This document shows, in pieces, positions 17,824 through 25,499 of a stretch of DNA of 42,841 nucleotides. The notes under the pieces are model-generated. The model searched no databases. It saw nothing but the letters and a program-made list of their open reading frames with translations, and was not told where the DNA came from. Made by a program: the position numbers and the translations under genes. This DNA comes from Spirosoma fluviale. GTDB taxonomy: Bacteria; Bacteroidota; Bacteroidia; Cytophagales; Spirosomataceae. Position 1 is the stretch's first letter; the number at the start of each line of letters is the position of its first letter. The stretch is from the NCBI GenBank assembly GCA_945901025.1, contig CAMDJW010000018.1, positions 1-42,841 of the forward strand, in the 5' to 3' direction.

Positions 17824-19269
17824 TTAAATCAAGGGGAATAATTTGGCCCCAATTAAAATGACTACTAAACCTGTTAAACCCATCACCACTAAAAGGGGTG
17901 AAATTGTCTTGAGCGCTTCCTTTTCGGTTAAGTCGCTCAATTTACAAAATATCCAAAAGCCTGCATCATTCATCCACGGAACTAATTTGGATCCGCAACC
18001 AATCGCCAATCCAATGTATACTGAATTAAAAGCTAAATTGGCCTGACCGGCCATTCCCGATAAAATTCCTGAGGCCGTAATCAGCGCCACAGTAGCTGAG
18101 CCTTGTGCAGTACGAACCACCGCTGCGATAAAAAATGCCATCGGAATTAAGGCCATTTGGTACCCTGCGGTCAGCTCGGCAATTTTAGCACTAATGCCGG
18201 TTTGTTGGAGTGTCCCGCCAAACGCCCCCCCTGCAGCCGTAATTAATATAATTCCACCCCCACTCATTAAAGCTGTCTGCACAAATGGACTCAAATTTTG
18301 TCCCTTATCCTTTTTGTTTTTGGCCATGACACCTAATGCAGCTACACCCCCTAAAATGATGGCAATATTTTTATCTCCAAAAAATTTAATGACCGAGGCA
18401 AATTGGCCAAACATACTTCCTGAATCGACATTAGACCCCTTTAAAAAATTAGTGATCGCTGTATCTAAACAAATGAGGACTAAAGGGATCATGACTGGCA
18501 ACAAAGAGACCCCTAATCCAGGTAAATTTTGATCTTCTTTGGCTGATATTTTTTTAAGATCCTCCAATTTCGCATCGACTGAATCCCGTAATTCAATCGG
18601 CCATTTTTTATTCGCCCAAACAGAGAAAATATAGCCGGCTGATACAGTAAAAAAGCCGACAACAATTCCACAGCCCATCATTAATCCGATGGGTATATGC
18701 ATTTCGCCAATTAAAAAAAGTGGGCCAGGTGCTGGAGGAACCAAAGAATTAGCCATCGCGGCACCCGACATAATACAAAGTATTAGTAATAAATAATTTT
18801 TTCCGATGCGCAAAGTCATGGCTTTAGCTAGGGGAATCATTAAAAATATGACCGTGTCAAAAAACACGGGAATTCCTAAAAAAAAGCTTCCAAAAAGAAA
18901 GGCAAATGGGGCTTTATCCACGCCTGTAAATTTTAAAAGGGATCTTATGATCCGCTCGGCGGCACCGGATTCCAACATGCATTTCCCGATGATCGCGGCC
19001 ATGGCAATTAATATGCCAATTTTAGCGCAGGTGTTCCCAAATTCGGTGGCAATTCGTTCGCCCACACTTTTTTTCGAAAAGGATAGAGCTGCGCTAGCGT
19101 CCATCCCCTTTGAGAGGGCAAACTGCTCTAAAATAGTCGCTGGCGTTAAAAGAGCGACAACAAAAGCGCCTAATAAGAGAGCTAAAAAAGGATGCAATTT
19201 TAAGCCAATGATGCCCCCGACCACTAAAACTATTCCAATGGCCAATAAAATAATCGGATCTAATATCAT
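17824..19269 (-). CDS. GntP-family sugar-acid permease
   Basis: A 481-residue membrane protein with about 12-14 helices of the gluconate permease family. Diagnostic features are GIPVFFDTVIFLMIPLAKAM, NSLVPPAPGPLFLIGEM and TAQGSATVALITASGI. GntP members import gluconate and related sugar acids with protons. Here it lies inside the glucarate operon, overlapping the aldolase gene by 4 bp (ATGA), so uptake of D-glucarate or galactarate is the likely role, in place of the MFS carrier GudP used by enterobacteria. Located in the inner membrane. Confidence 0.88.
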   Translation of the reverse strand: MILDPIILLAIGIVLVVGGIIGLKLHPFLALLLGAFVVALLTPATILEQFALSKGMDASAALSFSKKSVGERIATEFGNTCAKIGILIAMAAIIGKCMLESGAAERIIRSLLKFTGVDKAPFAFLFGSFFLGIPVFFDTVIFLMIPLAKAMTLRIGKNYLLLILCIMSGAAMANSLVPPAPGPLFLIGEMHIPIGLMMGCGIVVGFFTVSAGYIFSVWANKKWPIELRDSVDAKLEDLKKISAKEDQNLPGLGVSLLPVMIPLVLICLDTAITNFLKGSNVDSGSMFGQFASVIKFFGDKNIAIILGGVAALGVMAKNKKDKGQNLSPFVQTALMSGGGIILITAAGGAFGGTLQQTGISAKIAELTAGYQMALIPMAFFIAAVVRTAQGSATVALITASGILSGMAGQANLAFNSVYIGLAIGCGSKLVPWMNDAGFWIFCKLSDLTEKEALKTISPLLVVMGLTGLVVILIGAKLFPLI

Positions 19270-20039
19270 GATTCTTGAGATCTAAGTTTTGCTAATTTTT
19301 CTACCATGTTTTTTGCCCCCTCAGCCACAAAAGTGGCATCGGCACCACAAGCAATAAATCGAATGCCCATCTGATGATATTTGGAATATTCCTCTGGATT
19401 AAAAAATAAAATGCCCGTTGCTTTCCCAGCTTTATTTGCGGCCTTAATGGTTTTTTCCACGGCGGATAAAAATTCAGGATGATTGAATTGACCAAAAATA
19501 CCCAGCTCCATCGAAAGGTCTGCCGGGCCAATAAACAGCACATCCACCCCCTCTAAATTTGCAATTTCGTCGAGGTGATTTAAGACTTCTTTGGTTTCAA
19601 TTTGAACAATTCCTAAAATGTTTTCTTGAGAAGTTTCGTAATAGCTTTGAAAGTTTTGGGCAAATTGTGTGGCCCGAACCATTTTAGCGACGCCTCGCTG
19701 GCCCATGGGTGGATAATATAAGCCATTCACTACTTTTTTCGCTTCGCTTAGGTTGTTTATTTTGGGACACATAACACCTTCCGCTCCCATATCTAACACT
19801 CGTTGAATGCGTTGGGGTTCAGCACTTTCCGCCCGGACTATGATTCCGGCGGAGGTATGTTGGAGCCCTTGCATTTGCGCCAAAGCCTCTTTTTCTGATC
19901 CGGCACCATGTTCTAAGTCGATTAAAACCCAATCAAAACCAGATAGGCCAACGATCTCCGCGGTTAAGGGGCTTCCGAGGTTGAGCCAACAACCATGCAG
20001 GGTTTCACCCTTTTTTAATCGGCTTTTAAGTTTTTTCAT
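19266..20039 (-). CDS. garL: HpcH/HpaI-family aldolase, likely 5-keto-4-deoxy-D-glucarate aldolase
   Basis: A 257-residue class II aldolase of the HpcH/HpaI family. Active-site residues are visible as His44 (IDLEHG), Arg68 (VRAE), Glu147 (QIET) and Asp173 (FIGPADLS), the last two binding the metal. GarL splits 5-keto-4-deoxy-D-glucarate to pyruvate and tartronate semialdehyde. As first gene of the operon with a GudD-like dehydratase and a GarR-like reductase the glucarate role is well supported; members acting on 2-keto-3-deoxy-rhamnonate or homoprotocatechuate intermediates look similar. A TAGCTTTG element at 20167-20174 lies about 130 bp upstream. Confidence 0.85.
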   Translation of the reverse strand: MKKLKSRLKKGETLHGCWLNLGSPLTAEIVGLSGFDWVLIDLEHGAGSEKEALAQMQGLQHTSAGIIVRAESAEPQRIQRVLDMGAEGVMCPKINNLSEAKKVVNGLYYPPMGQRGVAKMVRATQFAQNFQSYYETSQENILGIVQIETKEVLNHLDEIANLEGVDVLFIGPADLSMELGIFGQFNHPEFLSAVEKTIKAANKAGKATGILFFNPEEYSKYHQMGIRFIACGADATFVAEGAKNMVEKLAKLRSQES

Positions 20040-20166
20040 AGGTTTAAATGGATCATGAATAAAGCAAAAAATTGATTTTGCCTTGATTTTTTAATAGGTT
20101 CTACTTTATATGAATCCCATGCGTTTTTGTACTTTGACTATCGCGCGACTGATTTATCAAATTTAA

Positions 20167-20174
20167 CAAAGCTA
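20167..20174 (-). promoter_or_regulatory. Candidate -7 element upstream of the glucarate operon
   Basis: On the minus strand this reads TAGCTTTG, matching TAnnTTTG. The surrounding 12 bases (ACAAAGCTAAAG on the plus strand, 20166-20177) recur exactly at 30839-30850 upstream of the Gfo/Idh operon. No -33 element at standard spacing was found, and the leader would be about 120 nt. Confidence 0.3.
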
Positions 20175-20234
20175 AAGAGATTGACATACAAATAAATTAG
20201 TAAATTTAAACTTTCTACTAATTTACTGATAATA

Positions 20235-21824
20235 ATGTTCCGTCTTAAGCGATTAAAATCTATTTTTCTTCTGGCAATTATTGCTTCACTAAGTCACATG
20301 ACCTGTGGCCAGCGAAATGTGTTAATCATCATCGCAGATGATTTAGGTTCAGACTATTGTGGATTTTATGAAAACCACCTTGATACCGTAAATCTTCCCA
20401 ATATTAGGCGCTTGTTAAAAACGGGGGTTCGTTTTAAAAACGCTTGGTCAAATCCATTTTGTTCACCAACTCGTGCTGGAATTTTAACGGGCCGATATAG
20501 TTTTCGAACAGGAGTGGGTGCAGCTATTGGTGGAAATACTACAGCGATATTAGATACAGCCGAAATCACCATCCCTAAATTGCTAACTAAATTTAAGCCT
20601 GGGGGGATTGCAAAAGCCCATATCGGAAAGTGGCATTTACAAACACCCACGCCTAAAACGAATTTTATTTTCCCCAATAAAATGGGCTACGATCATTATG
20701 AAGGAGGCTTTACAGGCGAATTGGCCAACTATTTTAATTGGACTAAAATTACCAATGGAACGGAATCAACGTCCAGTAATTATGCGAGTACTGAAAATGC
20801 AGACAATGCGATTTCATTTATAAAGAAAAATAAATACACCCCATTTTTTGTTTGGCTCGCTTTTAACGCCCCACATACTCCCTATCATTTACCCCCCGCA
20901 TCGCTATTAAAAAATAATACGTTAAGTGGTAGCAGCTCAGATATTTCAGCCAACCCAAAAAATTATTATAAAGCCATGAATGAAGCGATGGACCATGAAA
21001 TTGGAAGGGTATTTGACTCACTCACTGTGTATAATTTATGGACTAATACCGATATCATTTTTATTGGCGACAATGGCGATGATTCGCGGGTGGCTCAATC
21101 TAGTCCGGCAAAAGGAAGTGTTTACCAAGGGGGATTACAAATTCCTATGATAATTTCGGGTCCCTCGGTTAAGTCACCGAATAGAACAAGTGATGCTATA
21201 GTGCATACTACCGATTTATTTGCGACCATTTTAGAGCTATTTGGGCATAGCCAGTGGGCATCTCAAATTCCTAGTTCAAAACCAGTAGACAGCAAAAGTC
21301 TTCTGCCTATTTTAAAAAATAATGCTCAAGATGTTCATGATTGGGTTTTTGCAGAAGTATTTAAAGGTCCTAATCCGGCAAGTGATGGAAAAACCATACG
21401 GAATAAAACATATAAGTTTATTAAACTGGATGATGGCACCAAAAAACTGTTCAATTTAGCGCAGGATCCCAACGAAAAAACAAATCTATATAGTGAAAAT
21501 ATGACCGGAAGTAATCTGACTAATTGGGAATATTTATGTGGAGAAATGTCAAAATTATTGGGGGCTACAATTGGGTGTAGTTTGGTATTGTCCACAGAAA
21601 TGGAATCCCTAAAAGCAATTCCATTCCCAAATCCATTTAGCACGAACATCCAATTTGCCAATCAATCGGAGGAATTAATTTATGTCTTATTTGCCGCCGA
21701 TGGTAAAGAAATATATAGGGGACCTAATATTAAAAATCAAGATTTTTCCTTTCTGCCAAAAGGTGTTTATTACTTACAATCAACTGAAAATATTGGCGCT
21801 CTTTTTAAGATGATTAAAGAGTAA
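20235..21824 (+). CDS. T9SS-exported arylsulfatase-family sulfatase
   Basis: A 529-residue protein with a signal peptide (to about residue 25), a sulfatase domain and a C-terminal type IX secretion sorting domain. IIIADDLGSD gives the calcium-binding Asp pair, and CSPTRAGILTGRY contains the signature Cys76-x-Pro-x-Arg80, the Cys being converted to formylglycine. IGKWHL, FNAPHTPYH and FIGDNGDD are further sulfatase blocks. The final ~70 residues (FPNPFSTNIQF to GVYYLQSTE) form the T9SS type A CTD, so it is delivered to the surface or medium. It should remove sulfate from an extracellular glycan or ester. No formylglycine-generating enzyme gene is in the window. Confidence 0.9.
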   Translation: MFRLKRLKSIFLLAIIASLSHMTCGQRNVLIIIADDLGSDYCGFYENHLDTVNLPNIRRLLKTGVRFKNAWSNPFCSPTRAGILTGRYSFRTGVGAAIGGNTTAILDTAEITIPKLLTKFKPGGIAKAHIGKWHLQTPTPKTNFIFPNKMGYDHYEGGFTGELANYFNWTKITNGTESTSSNYASTENADNAISFIKKNKYTPFFVWLAFNAPHTPYHLPPASLLKNNTLSGSSSDISANPKNYYKAMNEAMDHEIGRVFDSLTVYNLWTNTDIIFIGDNGDDSRVAQSSPAKGSVYQGGLQIPMIISGPSVKSPNRTSDAIVHTTDLFATILELFGHSQWASQIPSSKPVDSKSLLPILKNNAQDVHDWVFAEVFKGPNPASDGKTIRNKTYKFIKLDDGTKKLFNLAQDPNEKTNLYSENMTGSNLTNWEYLCGEMSKLLGATIGCSLVLSTEMESLKAIPFPNPFSTNIQFANQSEELIYVLFAADGKEIYRGPNIKNQDFSFLPKGVYYLQSTENIGALFKMIKE

Positions 21825-21844
21825 AAGATATACCTCGAACCCCA

Positions 21845-21877
21845 AGCTTTACTAACTTTTGAAAAGTTAGTAAAGCT
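21845..21877. repeat. 33-bp perfect palindrome, copy 2
   Basis: Identical over all 33 bp to the element at 15261-15293, and placed likewise between convergent genes (sulfatase and TonB receptor). Flanks are partly conserved: ACCTCGAACCCCA before, AGACCCAAAG after, AAAGCTGATT about 50 bp downstream. Confidence 0.9.
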
Positions 21878-21939
21878 AGACCCAAAGATCCATATTCTCC
21901 CATAACAAACTTATAATCTTGATCTAAAAGCTGATTAAT

Positions 21940-24135
21940 TTAGAAGGTAAAACCCAACGTTAAACTCGCATTTCGAGGGGCTCCAGGCAAAATTCCATAG
22001 CCCGGAAAAGCACCCGTTCCCCTTCTTGTAAAATAAGAAACATTCATAACATTATTGACGGATCCTTTTAAAAGCCAATGTTTACGGTATTTATAGGTAA
22101 AGGAAAAGTCGTCTAACGTATAACCTGGGATTAGACCAATCGTACCCGCTGAGTTAGGTTTAACCGTATTTTGCGCATCAGAAAAAGATTCGGCCGTATA
22201 ACTAATTTGATACGTAAATGACAAACGCTTATGGGTATATGTAAGTCCGGAACGGATAATTTGTTGAGGTGCATTTTCCAGTCTTTTCCCTGCCAAATTT
22301 TCTCCTGAGATTAAAGGAAAGTTTTCATAGACAGAATTATTTAATCCTACCGACAGAAAGACACTTATTTGACCATACCGCGTGCTCCCATGAAGGAATG
22401 AAATAGGATCTATTTCCGCATATAATTCAACACCTTTTGAAGAACTTAAACCTAAGTTTGTTCTATATAAATAGGATTGGCCGTTTGAATTTTTCATTGA
22501 CAAATTGCCAATTCTACCTGAAAATTCAAGATGATAAGCGCTAATATCGTAGCGTAAAAAATTACCTTTTTTGCCCCTTATCCCTAAATCAAAATTCAAG
22601 GATCTAGCATCTTTTAATGCCGCATCCACGATATCGGTGGTTGATGAAGGTAGTAAATCAGAAAAGCTGATGGGCCTAAAACTTTGGGATGCATTGCTAT
22701 AAATTTCAAGTTCTGGCGAAGGCTTAAATGACGCTCCTACACCCCATAAAATAAAACTACGCAGGCGATCAGGGCTCGAAAAATTTGTATTGATGTCTAA
22801 AGTTCCATTTCCCTGAGAGAGGATGTATTCATAGCGCAGGCCGCCTGCCAACTTAAATTTGGGGGTGATTGCCAACGAATTTTCAATAAACGCGGAGAAG
22901 TTTTGGTTGACAAAATTTAAAGATCTTGGGAATTTTGGATCTACTAAATTTTCCGAATACGTTGACCCATTATTGGCAATCCCTTGTTGCTGACGAAACA
23001 TGTTGCCTCTAAAAATCCTAAGGCCCACAGACGTTTGCCATTTTTCATTAAAAGCGTTTAGGCCTGAGCGAAATTCCGCTCCATAGGACGTGTATTCGTC
23101 CCGATCTAGAGATCTGTTGGCATAATTACCCGCGCTATTTGGAACATCTAGGACGTCGTTGGTTTTAGTAAAACCCAATTGAGATCTGCCACTCTGAATG
23201 GCAAAAATTTGTATTTGGGAATTAAATAATTTGCTTGGGGAATAATTGAATTTCACAACGGGCATAAACCAGTGGGAATAGTAATAATTTCTAGCCCTGT
23301 ATGAAACCCATGGATCTGATTTAAATTGGGCCTCACTTCTTCCTCCTGCCAATTGGGCCTGTGCAATTGATTTAGTTAGTTCAAATGTAACAAGTCCATG
23401 AGCAAAAGGCTTCCAGTCCATTCTAAAATAACTTTGATTTGAATTGAAATTCGAATTTGGGCGAAAGCCATTGCCTTCTCTAAATTGATGTGAACCCAAA
23501 AACGCTAATTTTTTCATTCCGGAACGGAATTTAATGAGGGATGATTTTAGTCCAAAGGACCCAAAAGTTTGTTGGACTTCCCCGCCAAACTTTTTGTCAA
23601 AGATTGGCTTTTCGAGAATATAATTAATTAAGCCGCCAACTTGAGGTCCGTACTGCAAAGCTGCCGCACCTCGAACAATTTCGATCTTTTCTACCCACTC
23701 AAAAGAAGGCGTATAATAGGCTTCATTATAACCCATGGGATCTGGAGTGATATCATATCCATTTTGCCTCATGTTAAAATCCCAAGAACGGTTTGTGCTT
23801 AACCCACGAATGGCTATGCTGGTATTAAAACCTGATGGATCGCTTTCAATGACATGAAGTCCAGGAGTTCGACCAAAAACTTCCCTAAATGATTGATTAG
23901 CCAAATTCGCATCCAATTTACTCAGTACAATTAATTCGGATTTTTTTGCTGCCAATAACCTTAGTCCATCAAAATCGACTAAATGGCTATTCCCCTTAAT
24001 GCCCGATTTACCTAGCACAATTACCTCAGATAACATTTTAGAAGCTTTTGTTGTGTCAATAAGCACCTCTTCGCGTGCAAAGGAAATAGAAGAAAAAAAC
24101 AAGGAGAAAAATAAAATACTTAGGCGGCAAAACAT
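21940..24135 (-). CDS. TonB-dependent outer-membrane receptor, ferric citrate/siderophore type
   Basis: A 731-residue receptor with a signal peptide (to about residue 20), a plug domain and a 22-strand barrel ending in aromatic F (LTLGFTF). Plug motifs are FREVFGRTPGLHVIE, IAIRGLS and VEKIEIVRGAAALQYGPQVGGLINYI; the overall plug resembles FecA-type receptors. It imports a ligand, most likely an iron chelate, using TonB energy. There is no SusD partner next to it, which argues against a glycan SusC role. A promoter with TTG-N20-TATATTTG lies just upstream. The long N-terminal carboxypeptidase-like domain of SusC proteins is missing. Confidence 0.88.
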   Translation of the reverse strand: MFCRLSILFFSLFFSSISFAREEVLIDTTKASKMLSEVIVLGKSGIKGNSHLVDFDGLRLLAAKKSELIVLSKLDANLANQSFREVFGRTPGLHVIESDPSGFNTSIAIRGLSTNRSWDFNMRQNGYDITPDPMGYNEAYYTPSFEWVEKIEIVRGAAALQYGPQVGGLINYILEKPIFDKKFGGEVQQTFGSFGLKSSLIKFRSGMKKLAFLGSHQFREGNGFRPNSNFNSNQSYFRMDWKPFAHGLVTFELTKSIAQAQLAGGRSEAQFKSDPWVSYRARNYYYSHWFMPVVKFNYSPSKLFNSQIQIFAIQSGRSQLGFTKTNDVLDVPNSAGNYANRSLDRDEYTSYGAEFRSGLNAFNEKWQTSVGLRIFRGNMFRQQQGIANNGSTYSENLVDPKFPRSLNFVNQNFSAFIENSLAITPKFKLAGGLRYEYILSQGNGTLDINTNFSSPDRLRSFILWGVGASFKPSPELEIYSNASQSFRPISFSDLLPSSTTDIVDAALKDARSLNFDLGIRGKKGNFLRYDISAYHLEFSGRIGNLSMKNSNGQSYLYRTNLGLSSSKGVELYAEIDPISFLHGSTRYGQISVFLSVGLNNSVYENFPLISGENLAGKRLENAPQQIIRSGLTYTHKRLSFTYQISYTAESFSDAQNTVKPNSAGTIGLIPGYTLDDFSFTYKYRKHWLLKGSVNNVMNVSYFTRRGTGAFPGYGILPGAPRNASLTLGFTF

Positions 24136-24169
24136 TCTATATTAATTTAGACTAATTACAAATAGTTTG

Positions 24170-24200
24170 CAAATATAGAATCTCGATAACAAAAAAACAA
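24170..24200 (-). promoter_or_regulatory. Promoter of the TonB receptor gene
   Basis: Read on the minus strand, TTG (24198-24200), 20 bases, then TATATTTG (24170-24177). Both boxes and the spacing fit the Bacteroidota consensus TTG-N17-23-TAnnTTTG. The leader would be about 30 nt. Confidence 0.6.
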
Positions 24201-24266
24201 GCTATTTAGAATAAATATAAATAGCGGGGTTTGCGTGTAAATTCTTCCCTTTTCAGGCCAATAATA

Positions 24267-24293
24267 AACCCAAGGATAAATTATCCCTGGGTT
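24267..24293. terminator. Hairpin 1 of a tandem pair, terminator-like
   Basis: AACCCAAGGATAA pairs with TTATCCCTGGGTT with one mismatch around a one-base centre. On the minus strand it is followed by TATTATT, so it is more terminator-like in that direction. It is 86 bp from its near-copy at 24353. Confidence 0.55.
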
Positions 24294-24352
24294 GTATTTA
24301 AAACTCTATTACTATAACCAATATTGTAATGCCCAACGAACGGATTTCAATA

Positions 24353-24379
24353 AACCCAAGGGTAAAATACCCTTGGGTT
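24353..24379. terminator. Hairpin 2 of a tandem pair, terminator-like
   Basis: AACCCAAGGGTA pairs perfectly with TACCCTTGGGTT. As in hairpin 1 it is flanked by AATA on the left and GTAT on the right, giving TTGGGTTTATT on the minus strand. It lies 16 bp past the stop of the candidate small gene at 24396, so it may end that transcript. Confidence 0.6.
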
Positions 24380-24395
24380 GTATGCAATCCTACTT

Positions 24396-24580
24396 CTAAA
24401 TTATTTTCTCACAAACCCCCAACACCACTAATAATATAAGCACATAAATAAAGGTCACCATCGTTGCACCAATAGGTAAACTTAGTTGCACCAAAGCTGA
24501 AAAAGGTGAATTCCCAAAATCTCCTTTTTATGAAGTTTTGTTAATTGGTTGATACTATTTTCAGCAGAAAGAAAATCCAT
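24396..24580 (-). pseudogene. Possible small membrane protein gene interrupted by a -1 frameshift
   Basis: An ATG at 24580 opens a 32-codon frame (MDFLSAENSINQLTKLHKK...) that stops at 24482. The -1 frame then continues with coding-like sequence, GNSPFSALVQLSLPIGATMV, and a single hydrophobic segment (VTFIYVLILLVVLGV) ending CEKII and a TAG at 24396. Putting back one base near the A5 run at about 24525-24535 would give one 61-residue protein with a C-terminal membrane helix. TATCTTTG at 24597-24604 is a fitting -7 box for it. I do not recognise the family. It could equally be a remnant, a sequencing undercall or chance; the neighbouring tetR gene also needs one extra base. Confidence 0.4.
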
Positions 24581-24647
24581 TTTAACACATTTTAGACAAA
24601 GATATAATACTTTTTATAATAATAGTATTGCTATTTCTAAAGACAAA

Positions 24648-24681
24648 TTGTAATAGATTGGTTTTACTATTACTATATTTG
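24648..24681 (+). promoter_or_regulatory. Promoter of the tetR gene
   Basis: TTG (24648-24650), 23 bases, then TATATTTG (24674-24681), matching the Bacteroidota consensus at the upper spacing limit. The ATG at 24700 would follow the expected transcription start by about 12 nt. Confidence 0.55.
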
Positions 24682-24699
24682 AACTAAATTTTAGAATAC

Positions 24700-25376
24700 A
24701 TGGATTTCCAACTCAGTTTTAAGGTCAACGAACATATCTATTTACGCGATCCTGAATCTTCAGAATTAGGTAAACAGATTGTAAAAAATGCGATTGATTT
24801 GATCTATGAATTAGGATTTGAGCATTTTACCTTTAAAAAATTAGCCAATAAAATGTCCACGACTGAGGCATCTATCTATCGGTATTTTGAAAATAAACAT
24901 CGATTGCTGCTCTATATATTAAATTGGTATTGGTCCTACATGGAATTTCTTGTTGATTTCACCATTCAAAACATACAAGATCCAAAAGAAAAGTTAACGA
25001 AGATTATCACTTTGTTTACGAAAAGCTTACCAAAAGTGTAGGCCAACTAGATTACAATAAATCCTTTTTAAACCAAATTGTCCTATCCGAAAGCAGCAAG
25101 GTTTACCTGATAAAAGAAGTGAAGGAAATCAATTCCTTTCAAGTTTTTAAACCTTATAAAGACTTGTGTAACAAAATTTCAGAAGTAATGCTAAGTCTAA
25201 ATCCGTCATATACTTATTCTAGATCTTTAAGTAGCACCTTGATCGAAACAGCGCATAGCCAACAATACTTTAGTAAAAATTTGCCTCGATTAACTGATGT
25301 TTCAAATGAAAAAGAGGAAGATTTTGTTTTTAATTTTTTGAGCCAATTAGTTTTTAGCGCACTAAATCCGGTTTGA
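24700..25376 (+). pseudogene. TetR/AcrR-family regulator split by a one-base frameshift
   Basis: The first frame (24700-25041) encodes 113 residues with a full TetR helix-turn-helix: FEHFTFKKLANKMSTTEASIYRYFENKHRLL. It stops at a TAG at 25039-25041. The -1 frame, already open before that point, carries on with YEKLTKSVGQLDYNKSFLN and a regular helical C-terminal ligand domain to 25376 (DFVFNFLSQLVFSALNPV). Adding a single base between about 25005 and 25040 restores a 225-residue protein, a normal TetR length. So the gene is either recently inactivated or mis-sequenced. It is followed by carbonic anhydrase on the same strand, 123 bp downstream, a likely target. Confidence 0.82.
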
Positions 25377-25499
25377 AAATTATTCAATCTATTTAAAATG
25401 AAATTAATCCCCATTTCGAGCCATTACAAAACAATCCTTAAAGAAAAGTCCAATTAGTTTGACGACCTACAATGATAATAATAAACTAAAATTAAAATA

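Larger units (their letters stand above)
24136..24699. other. 564-bp divergent intergenic region with promoters, twin hairpins and a possible broken small gene
   Basis: The stretch between the TonB receptor and tetR start codons holds, from left to right, the receptor promoter (24170-24200), two related 27-nt hairpins (24267-24293 and 24353-24379), a possible frameshifted small membrane protein on the minus strand (24396-24580) and the tetR promoter (24648-24681). Confidence 0.7.

Noticed and set aside
18194..19285. Plus-strand frames of 112 and 159 codons opposite the GntP permease gene
   Set aside because: Composition is Pro/Lys/Asn rich as expected from antisense of membrane-protein codons; no family features.
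21940..24135. SusC-type glycan receptor
   Set aside because: No SusD gene follows, the N-terminal carboxypeptidase-like extension is absent, and the plug resembles FecA-type siderophore receptors.
24267..24379. Integron attC or CRISPR interpretation of the two related hairpins
   Set aside because: Only two units, no integrase or Cas gene, arms too short for attC and no spacer array.
25401..25457. Short plus-strand frame MKLIPISSHYKTILKEK between tetR and carbonic anhydrase
   Set aside because: Only about 19 codons, no conservation can be argued; it could be the start of a deleted gene but evidence is too thin.
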